A stretch of DNA of 64,000 nucleotides from Diacronema lutheri (lineage: Eukaryota; Haptophyta; Pavlovophyceae; Pavlovales; Pavlovaceae), in NCBI GenBank assembly GCA_019448385.1, contig JAGTXO010000002.1, positions 992,001 to 1,056,000 on the forward strand, read 5' to 3'. The notes under the pieces are model-generated. The model was not told where the DNA came from. It saw nothing but the letters and a program-made list of their open reading frames with translations, and made no database searches. Both the position numbers and the translations under genes were made by a program. Positions 19,801 through 29,501 of the stretch are shown in pieces. Each line of letters starts with the position of its first letter. Positions within the stretch are counted from its first letter, which is position 1.

Positions 19801-22701
19801 GTACCTGCTCATCTACCTGGCGGTCGTGCACGTGTGCGCGTGCCTGTGGAACCTGCTCGCCTACTCGCCCGCCTCGCCCGAGCCCATCGAGCGGCAGTGG
19901 GCGTGGCAGTGGGCGCAGAGCATCGATGCGGTGGGAGGGAGCCCGTACCGCGCTCGCCTCCTCCTCCAGTCGTGGGAGATGCGGCTGCTTGTCAAGTATG
20001 CCGACTCGGCCTTCTTCAACATGGCGATGCTGATGACCTTCTCATCCGGCATCGGGCCTCTCGACTTCGCCGAGCTCGGCTTCTCGATCTTCGTGCTGCT
20101 GCTCAACGTGACGCTCTACGCGTGGGCCGTCTCGCAGATCTCGGCGCTCGTGATGAAGCAGGACGACGAGGTCGTCGCGAAGCGCGGCCAGCTGCAGCTC
20201 GTGCGCGCCTACCTGAGCCACATCCGCGTGTCCAAGGAGCTCGAGGCCGAGATCAGCGCGCTCTTCCGCCAGCGCCTCAAGGACGCGACGCTCTCCGCCG
20301 TGCGGCCCGAGGAGATCCGCGCGGCGTTGCCCGTCTCGCTGCAGATCGAGATCTCGCGCGTCACGCAGCGCTCGCGCGTCGAGGGCCTCGGCCTCCTCCG
20401 CGGCTGCTCGGGTGGTTTCATTGACCGGCTCGCCTCGCTCATCCACGAGCGCATCGTTGAGGCGGAGACGACGCTCTTCCGCACGAGCGAGTCGAGCGTT
20501 GAGCTGATCGTCGTCGAGTCGGGCGCGGTGCACATCTTCGACGACCCGATGGAGGAAGGCGGCGAGCCGGTGCTCACGGACACGCTGCTCAGCGGCGATG
20601 TGGCCGGCGAAGTCGCCTTCGTCTTTGGCCTGCGCCACGTGGCGAGCGCGCGCTCGTCGCCGGACGGCGAGACGCGGCTGCTCACGCTCGGCCAGGACGA
20701 CTACCGCATGCTCGTCAAGATGTTCCCCGACCAGGAGGACGTGCTCATGGACAACGCGATGGGCCAGCACGACGGTGCGCGCACGCGCGCGCGCGCGCCG
20801 GTTGCGCGGCGCGCAGCTGCCGCCGAGCGCCGTCCATCGCTGCTGTTGTCGCCGCAGCTGCCGCCGAGCGCCGCCGCCGCTGCCGCCGCCGCTGCCGCGC
20901 GCGCGCTCGCGCTCAGCGCCCGACCATGTGCGACACCCGCCGCGTTGCGCCTGCAGGCCTGCTGAGCGCTCGATCGGGCAAGAGCGGCCGGTCGGCCAAG
21001 TCGGGCAAGTCGGGCAGATCGGGCAGGAGCGCGCTCTCAAGCAAGACGGGCATCTCCGGCCTGACCGGCGGGGCGCTCTCCGTCGCCGCCTCCCAGGCCG
21101 CGAGCCTTTACGCCGCGCTCCACACGGTCGAAAAGGTGCTTGCTCGCCGCGCCGCGCGCGCGCGCCCAGCGACGATGGCGGCGCACGATGGCGGCGCACT
21201 GACACGCGCGCGCTTGCGCGCCGCTTCGCTGCGTGCGCGCCGCTTGACCGCGCAGGTGATCAGCGCCGCGCGCTCCAAGCGCAACAACGCGCTCGCGACT
21301 CGACTCTGCTCGGCGTGTGCGCGCGGCGACCGGTCGGGCGCGACGCGATTGCTCGCGTCGTCGTCCATCGACGTGAACCGCGGCGACTACGACAAGCGCA
21401 CGCCGCTGCACATCGCTGCCGGCCGTGGCCACCTCGAGCTCGCGCGGCTCCTCGTCGCGCACAACGCCGATGTGAGCGCGCGCGACCGTGCGGGGCGCAC
21501 GCCGCTGCTCGAAGCGGTGCGTGGCGAGCACGGCGCGACGGTCTCCTTCCTCGAGGCGCAGGGCGCCCAGCTCAGCGTGCCCAACCTCATCGGCTCGCTG
21601 TGCGCCGCCGCGTCCGATGCGGGCGCGCTCGACGAGCTGCGCTACCTCGTCAAGGGCTCTGACGGCCAGCTCGCGACGCTTGCGGACGGGAATGGGCGCA
21701 CACCGCTGCACGTTGCTGCGTCGGCCGGCCACGCCGAGCACGTCGCGCTCCTCATCGAGGCGCGCGCCGACGTGAACGCCGTCGATGCGTACGGCGGCAC
21801 GCCGCTGCACGATGCGTTCCGCAACGGGCACGCGTGCTCGCGGCTGCTGCTCGACCACGGCGCGCAGCTGGGCGAGCAGTTCGACGCGGCGCGCGCGCTG
21901 TGCGAGGCCGCGGCCGCCGACGACGTCAAGACCGTTGGCCGGCTGCTCGCGCACAAGTGCGATGTGAACGTGGCCGACTTTGACGGCCGCACCGCGCTGC
22001 ACATCGCCGCCGCGCACCACCGCCTCGCGACGTGCACCTTTCTGCTCTCGCGCGACGGGATCCGCGTGAACAACGAAGACCGGCGCGGTGACACGGCCCT
22101 TGACGACGCGCAGCGCACGACGTCCGACGTGCAGGAAGTCGTCGCGAGCCTGGTGCAGGCGTTTGGCGGGCGCGCGGGCAAGCACATGCTCCGGGCGTCC
22201 GTCGAGCGCTCGCTCGCCGAGCAGCACAAGGCGGTGACCGATCTCGCGCGCGTCGAGGAGATGCGACTGCTCCTGCTCAAGGCGCGCCGCGCGACCGGCT
22301 GGCTCAAGGCCGAGGCGCTGAGCGCGTCCAAACTGCTCAAGGAGACGAGCGCGGCAATCACCGCCGAGGAGGACCAGGGCGCGATCCTCGCGGACACGCG
22401 CCCGCACTTCCTCCGCCGGCTCTCCGAATACGCGCAGGGCCATTACGAGCGCACCGCTTACCACAGCGGCACGCTCGTGCCGCTGCTGCGCAAGTGGCAG
22501 GAGCAGCGCGACCAGTACGGCCAGCTCAAGCAGGAGCTCGTGAGGCGGCTTGCGCAACTCGCCGAGCAATGCGAGGGCGTGCAGCCCTCGATGATCAGCT
22601 TGATGGAGACGACGTTCCGCGAGCCGGAGGACGCGGCGGCGCTTGTCGAGCGCGACGCAATGTTGTCGCGCGCGTCCGGGTCAGACGGCGAGGGGGAGTA
22701 G
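13856..22701 (+). CDS. Giant double cyclic-nucleotide-gated-like channel with two CNBDs and two ankyrin blocks
   Basis: Two exons, 13856-20774 and 20957-22701, joined by a GT-AG intron whose phase restores a Gly codon (2,887 aa). Order: membrane block 1 (about residues 70-340) with pore segment [10 protein letters not shown] (about 14690), C-linker and CNBD 1 (15040-15400, [14 protein letters not shown]), ankyrin block 1 (15580-16500), a long disordered acidic/Ser-rich linker with 16-residue repeats, membrane block 2 (19370-20150) with pore segment [14 protein letters not shown] 2 (20440-20760, [16 protein letters not shown]), then ankyrin block 2 in exon 2 (21370-22130) and a helical tail. 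Each half resembles CNG/KAT-type channels. Neither filter is a canonical GYG, and CNBD 1 lacks the usual Arg of the phosphate cassette, so ion selectivity and ligand gating are open. Confidence 0.8.
16858..17030 (+). repeat. 48-bp tandem repeat in the giant channel linker
   Basis: Three full copies and a partial fourth with a period of exactly 48 bp (CTCGGGC recurs at 16864, 16912, 16960 and 17008). It encodes the 16-residue unit [16 protein letters not shown] with minor changes (RRSSGG in later copies). The RRxS and SP sites in each unit are consensus targets of basophilic and proline-directed kinases. Confidence 0.9.
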
Positions 22702-23065
22702 CACGTCGCATGTTCTTCTCCCCGCCCCCCCCCCCCCCCCCCCCCCCCCCCCCCACCTCCCTCCAATCCTCCTCTTGTTTTTCTGCACACTGTACCCACA
22801 CCCGCGGCACGCGCCTGTACACGCGAGTGGACGATTGCGTCGACACCCCAGGCCAGACTCATGCCAATTCAGCGCAGCACGACCGCAAAGGATTGAGGCT
22901 GGAGTCCCTGCGCCTTGGCGAGAGGGTGGAACACGCGGCGCTCAGCGGCCTCCCAATCCTCCCAATCCTCCCACCCCAATCACGGGCCGCTTGTTGGCCT
23001 TGCAATCAGAGGCGCGCCTCCGACGCGGCCATCGCTTCTTCGCGAGGACCACGCGAACAGTGTTA
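22702..23065. other. Leader region of AlaRS gene with C30 tract
   Basis: About 360 bp between the channel stop and the AlaRS ATG. It contains thirty consecutive C (22725-22754) followed by a CT-rich stretch ending TTTTTCTGCACACTG. This looks like the pyrimidine-rich 3' part of an intron, so the AlaRS 5' UTR may be spliced, or it may be a promoter tract. A triple CCTCCCAAT-type repeat lies near 22950-22978. No coding region was supported. Confidence 0.45.
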
Positions 23066-26000
23066 ATGGCGAGGCGCGTGTTGACGGCCTCGGGCGTGAT
23101 GCTCGCGCTCAACCTGCCCGCGGGCGTGCTGAGCGCGATCGTGCCGCCGGCGTTGTCGACGTTGCACTTTGCGCGCGCGAGCAGCCTCGCATGCTCGCGC
23201 AGCGGCGCGCTCGCCGCTCGGCGACCGGCGTGCCGCACGGCCGCGCTGTCGATGAGCGCGCGCGAGACGGCGTGGCCAGCGGCAAGGGTGCGCGCCACGT
23301 TTGTCGACTTTTTCCGCGCGAAGTACGCGCACACTAACTATCGCTCGTCTCCGGTGGTCCCGCTTGACGACCCGACGCTGCTCTTCTGCAACGCGGGCAT
23401 GAACCAGTTCAAGCCCATCTTCCTCGGCCAGGTGAGCAAGCGCTCGCCACGCCGCGCGGCGGCGCGCGGCGCGGCGGCGGCGCAAAAATGGGCGGGCAGG
23501 TAGTCCCCGTGGAAGCGCGACGTCGCGCTTCCGCATGCACTTCCCCCGCGCCAACCTTGCGCGCGCTGCGCGTCGCGCGCCCCGTGCGTCCCGCCAGGCT
23601 GACCCAAAGTCGCCGCTCGCCAAGCTCACGCGTGCCGTCAACTCGCAAAAGTGCATCCGCGCGGGCGGCAAGCACAACGACCTCGAGGACGTGGGCTTCG
23701 ACACGTACCACCACACCTTCTTCGAGATGCTCGGCACCTGGTCCTTTGGCGACTACTTCAAGACCGAGGCCGTCGAGTGGGCCTTTGAATTGCTCACCTC
23801 GGAGTTTGGCCTGGACAAGAACCGGCTTTACGCGACCTATTTTGAGGGCGATGCGGCGCAGGGTCTCGAGCCGGACTTGGAGGCGCGCGACCTTTGGCGC
23901 AAGCTGCTGCCAGAGTCGCACGTGCTACCGGGGAACGCCAAGGTTCGCGGATGACCCGCCGCGGCCGCCCTGCCGCGCCTCTCGCGCTCACCGCACGCGC
24001 GCGCGCCGCGCCGTATGGCCTGTGCTTCCGGCGGCAGGACAACTTTTGGGAGATGGGCGACACGGGCCCGTGTGGGCCGTGCTCGGAGCTGCACTACGAC
24101 CGCATCGGCGGCGGGCGTGACGCCTCGGCGCTTGTCAACCAGGACGACCCGAACGTGCTCGAGATCTGGAACCTCGTCTTCATGCAGTTCAACCGCGAGG
24201 CGTCCGGCGAGCTGCGCAGGCTGCCCGCGTGCCACGTCGACACGGGCATGGGCTTTGAGCGGCTCGTTTCGGTGCTGCAGGACCGCCTGTCCAACTACGA
24301 CACTGACGTCTTCGCTCCGCTCTTCGCACACCTCCAGCGCGACACGGGCGCGCCGCCGTACGCGGGCAAGCTCGGCGACGAGGATGTGGGTATGCGAGAC
24401 ACGGCGTACCGCGTGATCGCCGACCACATCCGCACGCTCTCGTTTGCGATCGCGGACGGCGCGCTCCCGTCCAACGAGGGGCGCGGCTACGTGCTGCGGC
24501 GCATCCTTCGCCGTGCCGTGCGCTACGGCCGGCAAAAGCTCGGCGCGCCCGACGGCTTTCTCGCGCGCCTCGCCGCGCCGGTCGCCGACGCCTTTGGCGA
24601 CGAGTTCCCGGAGCTGCGCAACCGGTTGGAGCACGTGCAGGCGGTGCTCGACGACGAGGAGTCGTCCTTCGGCTCGATGCTCGCGCGCGGCATCAAGGAG
24701 TTTGAGCGGCGCACCGACGCGCTCGCGGAAGCGGGCGGTGACCGCGTTGATGGCGCAACGGCTTTCTTCCTCTACGACTCTATGGGCTTTCCGCTCGACC
24801 TGACGGTGCTGATGGCCAAGGAGAAGGGGCTGCGCGTCGACGAGGCGGGCTTCGAGGCGGAGATGGCCGCGCAGCGCGAGCGCTCCGCCGCCGCCGCCAA
24901 GGCCGCCAAAGCGACGGATGGCGGCCGTTCGCTCGCGCTTGAGGTCGGCGAAACGGCTGAGCTCGCGCGCGCGGGCGTGCGGCCAACGGACGACAGCGCA
25001 AAGTACGAGGCGGCAGACGCGCCACCGCTGCGCGGCGCGACAGTCGTCGCCATCTTTGACGGCGCTCGCTTCCTCGGGCCCGCCGACAGCGCCGACAGCT
25101 CGTCGGGCGCCCTCGCCCTCGTCCTCGACCGCACGTCCTTCTACGCGGAGAGCGGCGGGCAGGTGGGTGACGTTGGGCAGATCGTGCCCGACGCGGAGGG
25201 CGAGGCGTGGCGCTTTGAGGTGAGCGACACGCAGGCCTACGCGGGCTATGTCGTCCACGTCGGCCGCGTCGTCGGCGGCTCTTTCGCCGTCGGCGCGCGC
25301 GCGCGCGCGGCAGTTGACGCGGCGGTGCGTCGCAAGGTGGCGCCCAACCACTCTATGACGCACGTGCTTAACCTCGCGCTGCGCAAGCAGCTCGGCGAGG
25401 GCGTCGAGCAGCGCGGCTCGCTGTGCGACGCCGAGAGGCTGCGCTTCGACTTTGCGCACGGCGCGTCCCTCACCGACGCCGAGCTGCGCGCCGTCGAGGA
25501 AACGGTCGCGGCGGTGATTGCCGCGCGGCGGCGCGTGCACGCGCAGAGCGTGCCGCTCAACGCTGCGCGCGCGGTGAGCGCGGTGCGCGCCGTCTTTGGT
25601 GAGACGTACCCCGACCCCGTGCGCCTTGTCTCCATGGGTGTACCAATCGACGAGCTCCTCGCCGACCCGGCCAACGCGGGCTGGGCGGAGACGTCGATTG
25701 AGTTCTGCGGCGGAACGCACGTCGCGTCGACCGGCGACGCGCAGCTCTTCAGCATCGTGGAGGAGACGGGCATCGCAAAGGGCGTGCGCCGGATCACTGC
25801 GCTCACGCGCGACGCCGCCGCCGCGGCGGTCGCCGAGGGGCGCGCGCTCGAGCAGCAGCTCGCCGCGCTACGCGCCGCCGACGGCGGCGTGCCTGCACGC
25901 GAGGCGCTCGTCGCCCTGCGTGCGCGTGTCGACGGCGTGACCGCGCCGACGGTCGTCAAGTCGGCGGTGCGCGCTGAGTGCGCCGTGCTTGAGAAGGCGG

Positions 26001-26621
26001 TCGCGGCCAAGGCCAAGGCGGAGGCGAGCGCGCGCGCCAACGCTGCCGTCGCGGCCGCGCTCGCCGCGGCCGAGCGCGCGCAGGCGAGTGGCGCCGCGTA
26101 TGTCGTGCTGCCGCTCGGCGATGGCCTCGACAGTAAGGGCGTAGGCGCGGTCGTCAAGGCGGTGAGCAAGGCGGTGCCGCGCTTGGCGCTTCTCGCTCTC
26201 GCTTCGGCCGACGGCTCGCTGCTCTGCGTCTCGCAGGTACGCGCGCGCCGTGCGTGCGGCCCCACGTGCTGGGTCGGCGAGCCTCGCGCGCCTTGGCCAA
26301 TCGTCCGAGCCGGCGCACCGCTGACTGTCTTTCTGCCCGCCGCTGGCTGCCTGTCTGCCCCCGCCGCGCTGCGCGCCGCGCGCTCAACCGCCGCGCGCCC
26401 AACCGCCCGCGCCGCGCCGCGCGCGACAGGTGCCGCCGGAGGCCGTCGAGAAGAAAGGTCTCAGGGCGACCGATTGGGTGCTCGCTGTCGTGCAGCTCGG
26501 CGGCGGCCGGGGCGGTGGCAAGCCGGAGGCCGCGCAGGGGCAGGCTCCGGCGGACGCGATCTCGCTCGACGCTGCGCTCGCAGCGGCCGATGACTTTGCG
26601 AGATCACAGCTCGGAGCCTGA
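23066..26621 (+). CDS. AARS: Alanyl-tRNA synthetase
   Basis: Four exons: 23066-23431, 23598-23942, 24038-26236 and 26430-26621 (1,033 aa), all GT-AG and all phase 0. Class II catalytic core: [53 protein letters not shown] and [14 protein letters not shown]. The tRNA-recognition helices follow ([17 protein letters not shown]). The editing domain carries the zinc-site motifs HSMTH and CGGTH, which clear misacylated Ser or Gly. The C-Ala region runs into exons 3 and 4. It charges tRNA-Ala. The first 60 residues are hydrophobic and then Arg/Ser-rich before [17 protein letters not shown], suggesting an organelle-targeted form from the first ATG and a cytosolic form from the internal ATG near 23249. 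Confidence 0.96.
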
Positions 26622-26760
26622 GCACCGGGTTGGGAGGTGATAAGCTGTCGCATTGCTGACTTGCCGGGACGCGCGCGGCCGAGGCGAGAGTCGGCGTGCG
26701 CCCGCCACAGGAGCGCGGCGGCGTGACGTACCAAGGCATTCTGGCGTTCGGCGTGGGCTC

Positions 26761-26834
26761 TTGTGACGTCTTGTGACTCAAGTTGTGAGTGGGCGCCGAC
26801 GTGACATTTCGTGACTGGGACACTTCACAGTCAC
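26761..26834 (+). promoter_or_regulatory. Cluster of GTGAC elements (CRE/AP-1-like) upstream of a probable ciliary gene
   Basis: GTGAC recurs at 26763 (in GTGACGTC), 26773 (in GTGACTCA), about 26800 and about 26813, and as its inverse GTCAC near 26831, all within 75 bp and 40-110 bp before the ATG at 26875. The spacing of the first two is 10 bp, one helical turn. TGACGTC and TGACTCA are the classical bZIP half-site pairs. Function is inference. Confidence 0.4.
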
Positions 26835-26874
26835 AGTGTCCGTTTCTTCGCGGCGAGGTCGTCGGTCCCCAAAA

Positions 26875-27735
26875 ATGCTCGGCAAGAGCGGATCCGCGGC
26901 CGCGGCGATCCGGGTGAGCTCAAAGTCGAAGGACAAGTTTGCGCCCACGTGGGCGCCGTCGGATCAGTACCTCAACAAGCCGGTGCACGTTGGCCCTGCC
27001 TTTGAAAAGCAGACGACGCGCACCAAGGCGGTGTACGGCAAGTTGCTCTCCGACGTGCCGATGACCAAGATGCTTCTCGCGACCGACTGGGGGCAGGGCG
27101 GGCGCGACTGGTACGATGGCGCGGCCGATTCGATGCACAGGCCACTGATCACCCGTCCGCGCACCGGCGCCGTCCTCCAGTTCAGCAAGCAGCTCACGCG
27201 CAAGGAGGCGGTCGTCGGCAAGCTCCTGTCGGACGTCGCGATGACGCGCATGCTCCTCGGCACGAGCTGGTCGCAGGGCGGGGACGACATCTCGGCGGAG
27301 GCGGACCTCGACACGTTTCTCAAGCCGCCACCCACGCGCAAGCGCGCCAACCTCGGCCAGCACAGCTTCAACAAGCAGATCGGACGCGTCGACTACCACC
27401 AGGCCGGCCTGCGCGGTGCGCCGGCCAAGCCAGGGCTCGGCGAGAGAGGCGCGCCGCGCACGGCCAAGATGCACGCGCACGCCGACGCTCGCGCCTCGCG
27501 CGCGGCCTCGGCACCTGCCATACGCGACACGGCTCATGGCGCCGCGCCATCGGGTTCGACTGGTGCGGCAGCCGCACGGCCGACGAGCGCGAAGGGCACG
27601 AGCGGCAAGCTCGACCCGTTCGCGTCGCTCACCGACATCCCGCAGCGGGCGAGGCCGCACGTGCTCGTGCCGGACATGAGCAGACAGATGCCGCGCGACC
27701 GCTGGGTGCAGCAACCGATGCGCCTTTCGCGCTGA
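26875..27735 (+). CDS. Probable ciliary/microtubule-associated protein with short F-x-K-Q repeats
   Basis: 286 aa, one exon, ATG at 26875. Three related units are seen: FEKQTTRTKAVYGKLLSDVP, FSKQLTRKEAVVGKLLSDVA and a shorter FNKQIGRVDYH. The first two are each followed by MTKMLL or MTRMLL and a Trp-Gly/Gln-Gly segment. The C-terminal half is Ala/Ser/Arg-rich and disordered, ending in a conserved-looking DRWVQQPM. Short aromatic/basic repeats in small proteins of this type are common among axonemal microtubule inner proteins and flagellar associated proteins, and the gene two loci downstream (29502-30747) has a similar FSKPIELTKKPG element. No family assignment is certain. Confidence 0.5.
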   Translation: MLGKSGSAAAAIRVSSKSKDKFAPTWAPSDQYLNKPVHVGPAFEKQTTRTKAVYGKLLSDVPMTKMLLATDWGQGGRDWYDGAADSMHRPLITRPRTGAVLQFSKQLTRKEAVVGKLLSDVAMTRMLLGTSWSQGGDDISAEADLDTFLKPPPTRKRANLGQHSFNKQIGRVDYHQAGLRGAPAKPGLGERGAPRTAKMHAHADARASRAASAPAIRDTAHGAAPSGSTGAAAARPTSAKGTSGKLDPFASLTDIPQRARPHVLVPDMSRQMPRDRWVQQPMRLSR

Positions 27736-27786
27736 GGAAGAGGGGAAGCTCACCGATGCACCATTTGTGTTTTACGTAGCTCATGC

Positions 27787-29412
27787 TCACATTCGGGGCC
27801 TTTCGGGCCGAGGCTCGGCGTCTGGCGGAATTGCGCGCAGGAGCAACGGCGCGTACGCGCAGATCCGGATCGCTGAATACGCGAGCGCTCCGAGCCACGC
27901 ACGCTGCAGCGGGTCGGTGACGACCCCGCCGCCCCGGAAGAGCACAGCGAGCCCGCCCGCCGCGCCGAGCAGCGCGACGGCGACAAAGGCGCGTAGCAGG
28001 CCGAGCGCGACGAAGACGCCATAGAGCGCGCTCGTCTGGCACCACGCGCACGCCGTGAGCGCGCAGAGCGGCACGATGGCGTGCACGCGCAGCGCGACGC
28101 TCGGGTCGGACGTGAGCAGGCGCACGCAGTAGCGGAGCAGCAGCGCCGCGCTCGCGCCGACGGCCGCGCCGACGATGGCCGACTGGCCGATCACCGCGCT
28201 CACGAGCGCGCGCACGCGCGTGGTCGAGCCAGAGACGCGCGCAGCCGCGAGCAGTGACTGGACGCCCAAGTTGAGTGGAACGGCGAAACATGAGAGCAGT
28301 GAGACAGCCTGGAAGCTGACCTGGTACGCCGCAGCCGACGGCACGGAGCCCGACGCGGCGACGACCTGCGCGGCCGCCGCGTGCACGATGGCGGTGAGCG
28401 CCGTGCCGAAGCCTACGGCGCCAAAAACGGCGCCAAAGGGGCGGAGCTCGGCAACCGTCGGCAGAAGACGCGCGCGTGCGCCGCCGGGCTGCGCGCGCGC
28501 GCCCGCGCGCGGCTGGTGCGAGAGCGGAGGCAGCGAGGCGTACACGTGCCGCATCAGGATGGTGCACACGCACAGCTGCGCGGCAACGGTCCCGCACGCC
28601 GCGCCGACGGTGGAGAGGCCGCACGCGCCGACGAGCAACAAATCGAGCCCGGTGTTGGCCAGGGCCGAGACAGCGACGGCGCGGACGGCAATGCCCGTGT
28701 CCGCGCGCGCGAGCAGCACTCCGTAGAGCGCGTAATTGACGCATACGACCGGCACGAACGCGCCGCGCAGGCGCATGTATCCGAGGGCGCGCGACACGAC
28801 GGCGGGCGACGAGAGCATGAAGACGCGGCTGACGAGGCGCTGCGAGCCGAGCAGCACGGCGGCCGCGCCGCACACGCCGAGCGCGAGAGAGATGGTGAGA
28901 GAGACGCGCACAGCGCGGCGCAGCGCGTCGGGCCCCCGCGCGCTCCCGGCCGCGACAACGTTTGTCGCCGCGGTGCATAACGACGCGAGCACGTTTGCGA
29001 GCACGTCGAAGACGGCGCCGCTCGCCGCGAGCGCCGCGAGCCCCGCCGCGGTGTCGACGCCAAGATTTCCGACGCACGCCGTGTCGATCAGCGTGAGAAA
29101 GGGCTCGCAGAGGCACGCCGCGAAGAGCGGCAGCGCCGTCCTCCAGATCGCCGCGGCGGGAGGGAGCTCGTCGATCGCGCGCGGCCGCATCGCGTCGCCA
29201 GCCGCCGCAGAGGCGACGACGAGCGGCGGACGCGCGGCTGGCCGCACGCGCGCGCGCCACGCGTATGGGTGATGCTTGGCCGGCGCAGATAGACTCGGCA
29301 GGCTGCCGCGAGCGTAGGCTCGGGTGATGAGCAGCCCGTCTCGCGTCGAGAACCCGGTGCAGATTGCGAGCATTGCGACGGAGGCCATGCCATTTTTGAT
29401 TGATCGCGCCAT
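27787..29412 (-). CDS. MATE-family transporter, probably plastid envelope
   Basis: 541 aa, one exon, ATG at 29412. After a 95-residue N-terminal extension that is hydrophobic at first and then Arg/Ser/Ala-rich, the protein shows about twelve membrane helices in two six-helix bundles, starting with LPLFAACLCEPFLTLIDTA and CVGNLG. This opening and the AAYQVSFQAVSLLSCFAVPL segment in the second half match the DinF/EDS5 branch of MATE (multidrug and toxin extrusion) proteins, which export organic compounds in exchange for H+ or Na+. Plant members of this branch are often in the chloroplast envelope, and the N-terminal extension fits plastid import. The substrate is unknown. Confidence 0.85.
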   Translation of the reverse strand: MARSIKNGMASVAMLAICTGFSTRDGLLITRAYARGSLPSLSAPAKHHPYAWRARVRPAARPPLVVASAAAGDAMRPRAIDELPPAAAIWRTALPLFAACLCEPFLTLIDTACVGNLGVDTAAGLAALAASGAVFDVLANVLASLCTAATNVVAAGSARGPDALRRAVRVSLTISLALGVCGAAAVLLGSQRLVSRVFMLSSPAVVSRALGYMRLRGAFVPVVCVNYALYGVLLARADTGIAVRAVAVSALANTGLDLLLVGACGLSTVGAACGTVAAQLCVCTILMRHVYASLPPLSHQPRAGARAQPGGARARLLPTVAELRPFGAVFGAVGFGTALTAIVHAAAAQVVAASGSVPSAAAYQVSFQAVSLLSCFAVPLNLGVQSLLAAARVSGSTTRVRALVSAVIGQSAIVGAAVGASAALLLRYCVRLLTSDPSVALRVHAIVPLCALTACAWCQTSALYGVFVALGLLRAFVAVALLGAAGGLAVLFRGGGVVTDPLQRAWLGALAYSAIRICAYAPLLLRAIPPDAEPRPERPRM

Positions 29413-29501
29413 GACAGTGACCACTGCGCGCGATGGTCACCAAACCTGCTCACTCACGAGTCATGACTCGGCACAGTGAGGGCGGGGCCGCAATTGCTCG
29501 G

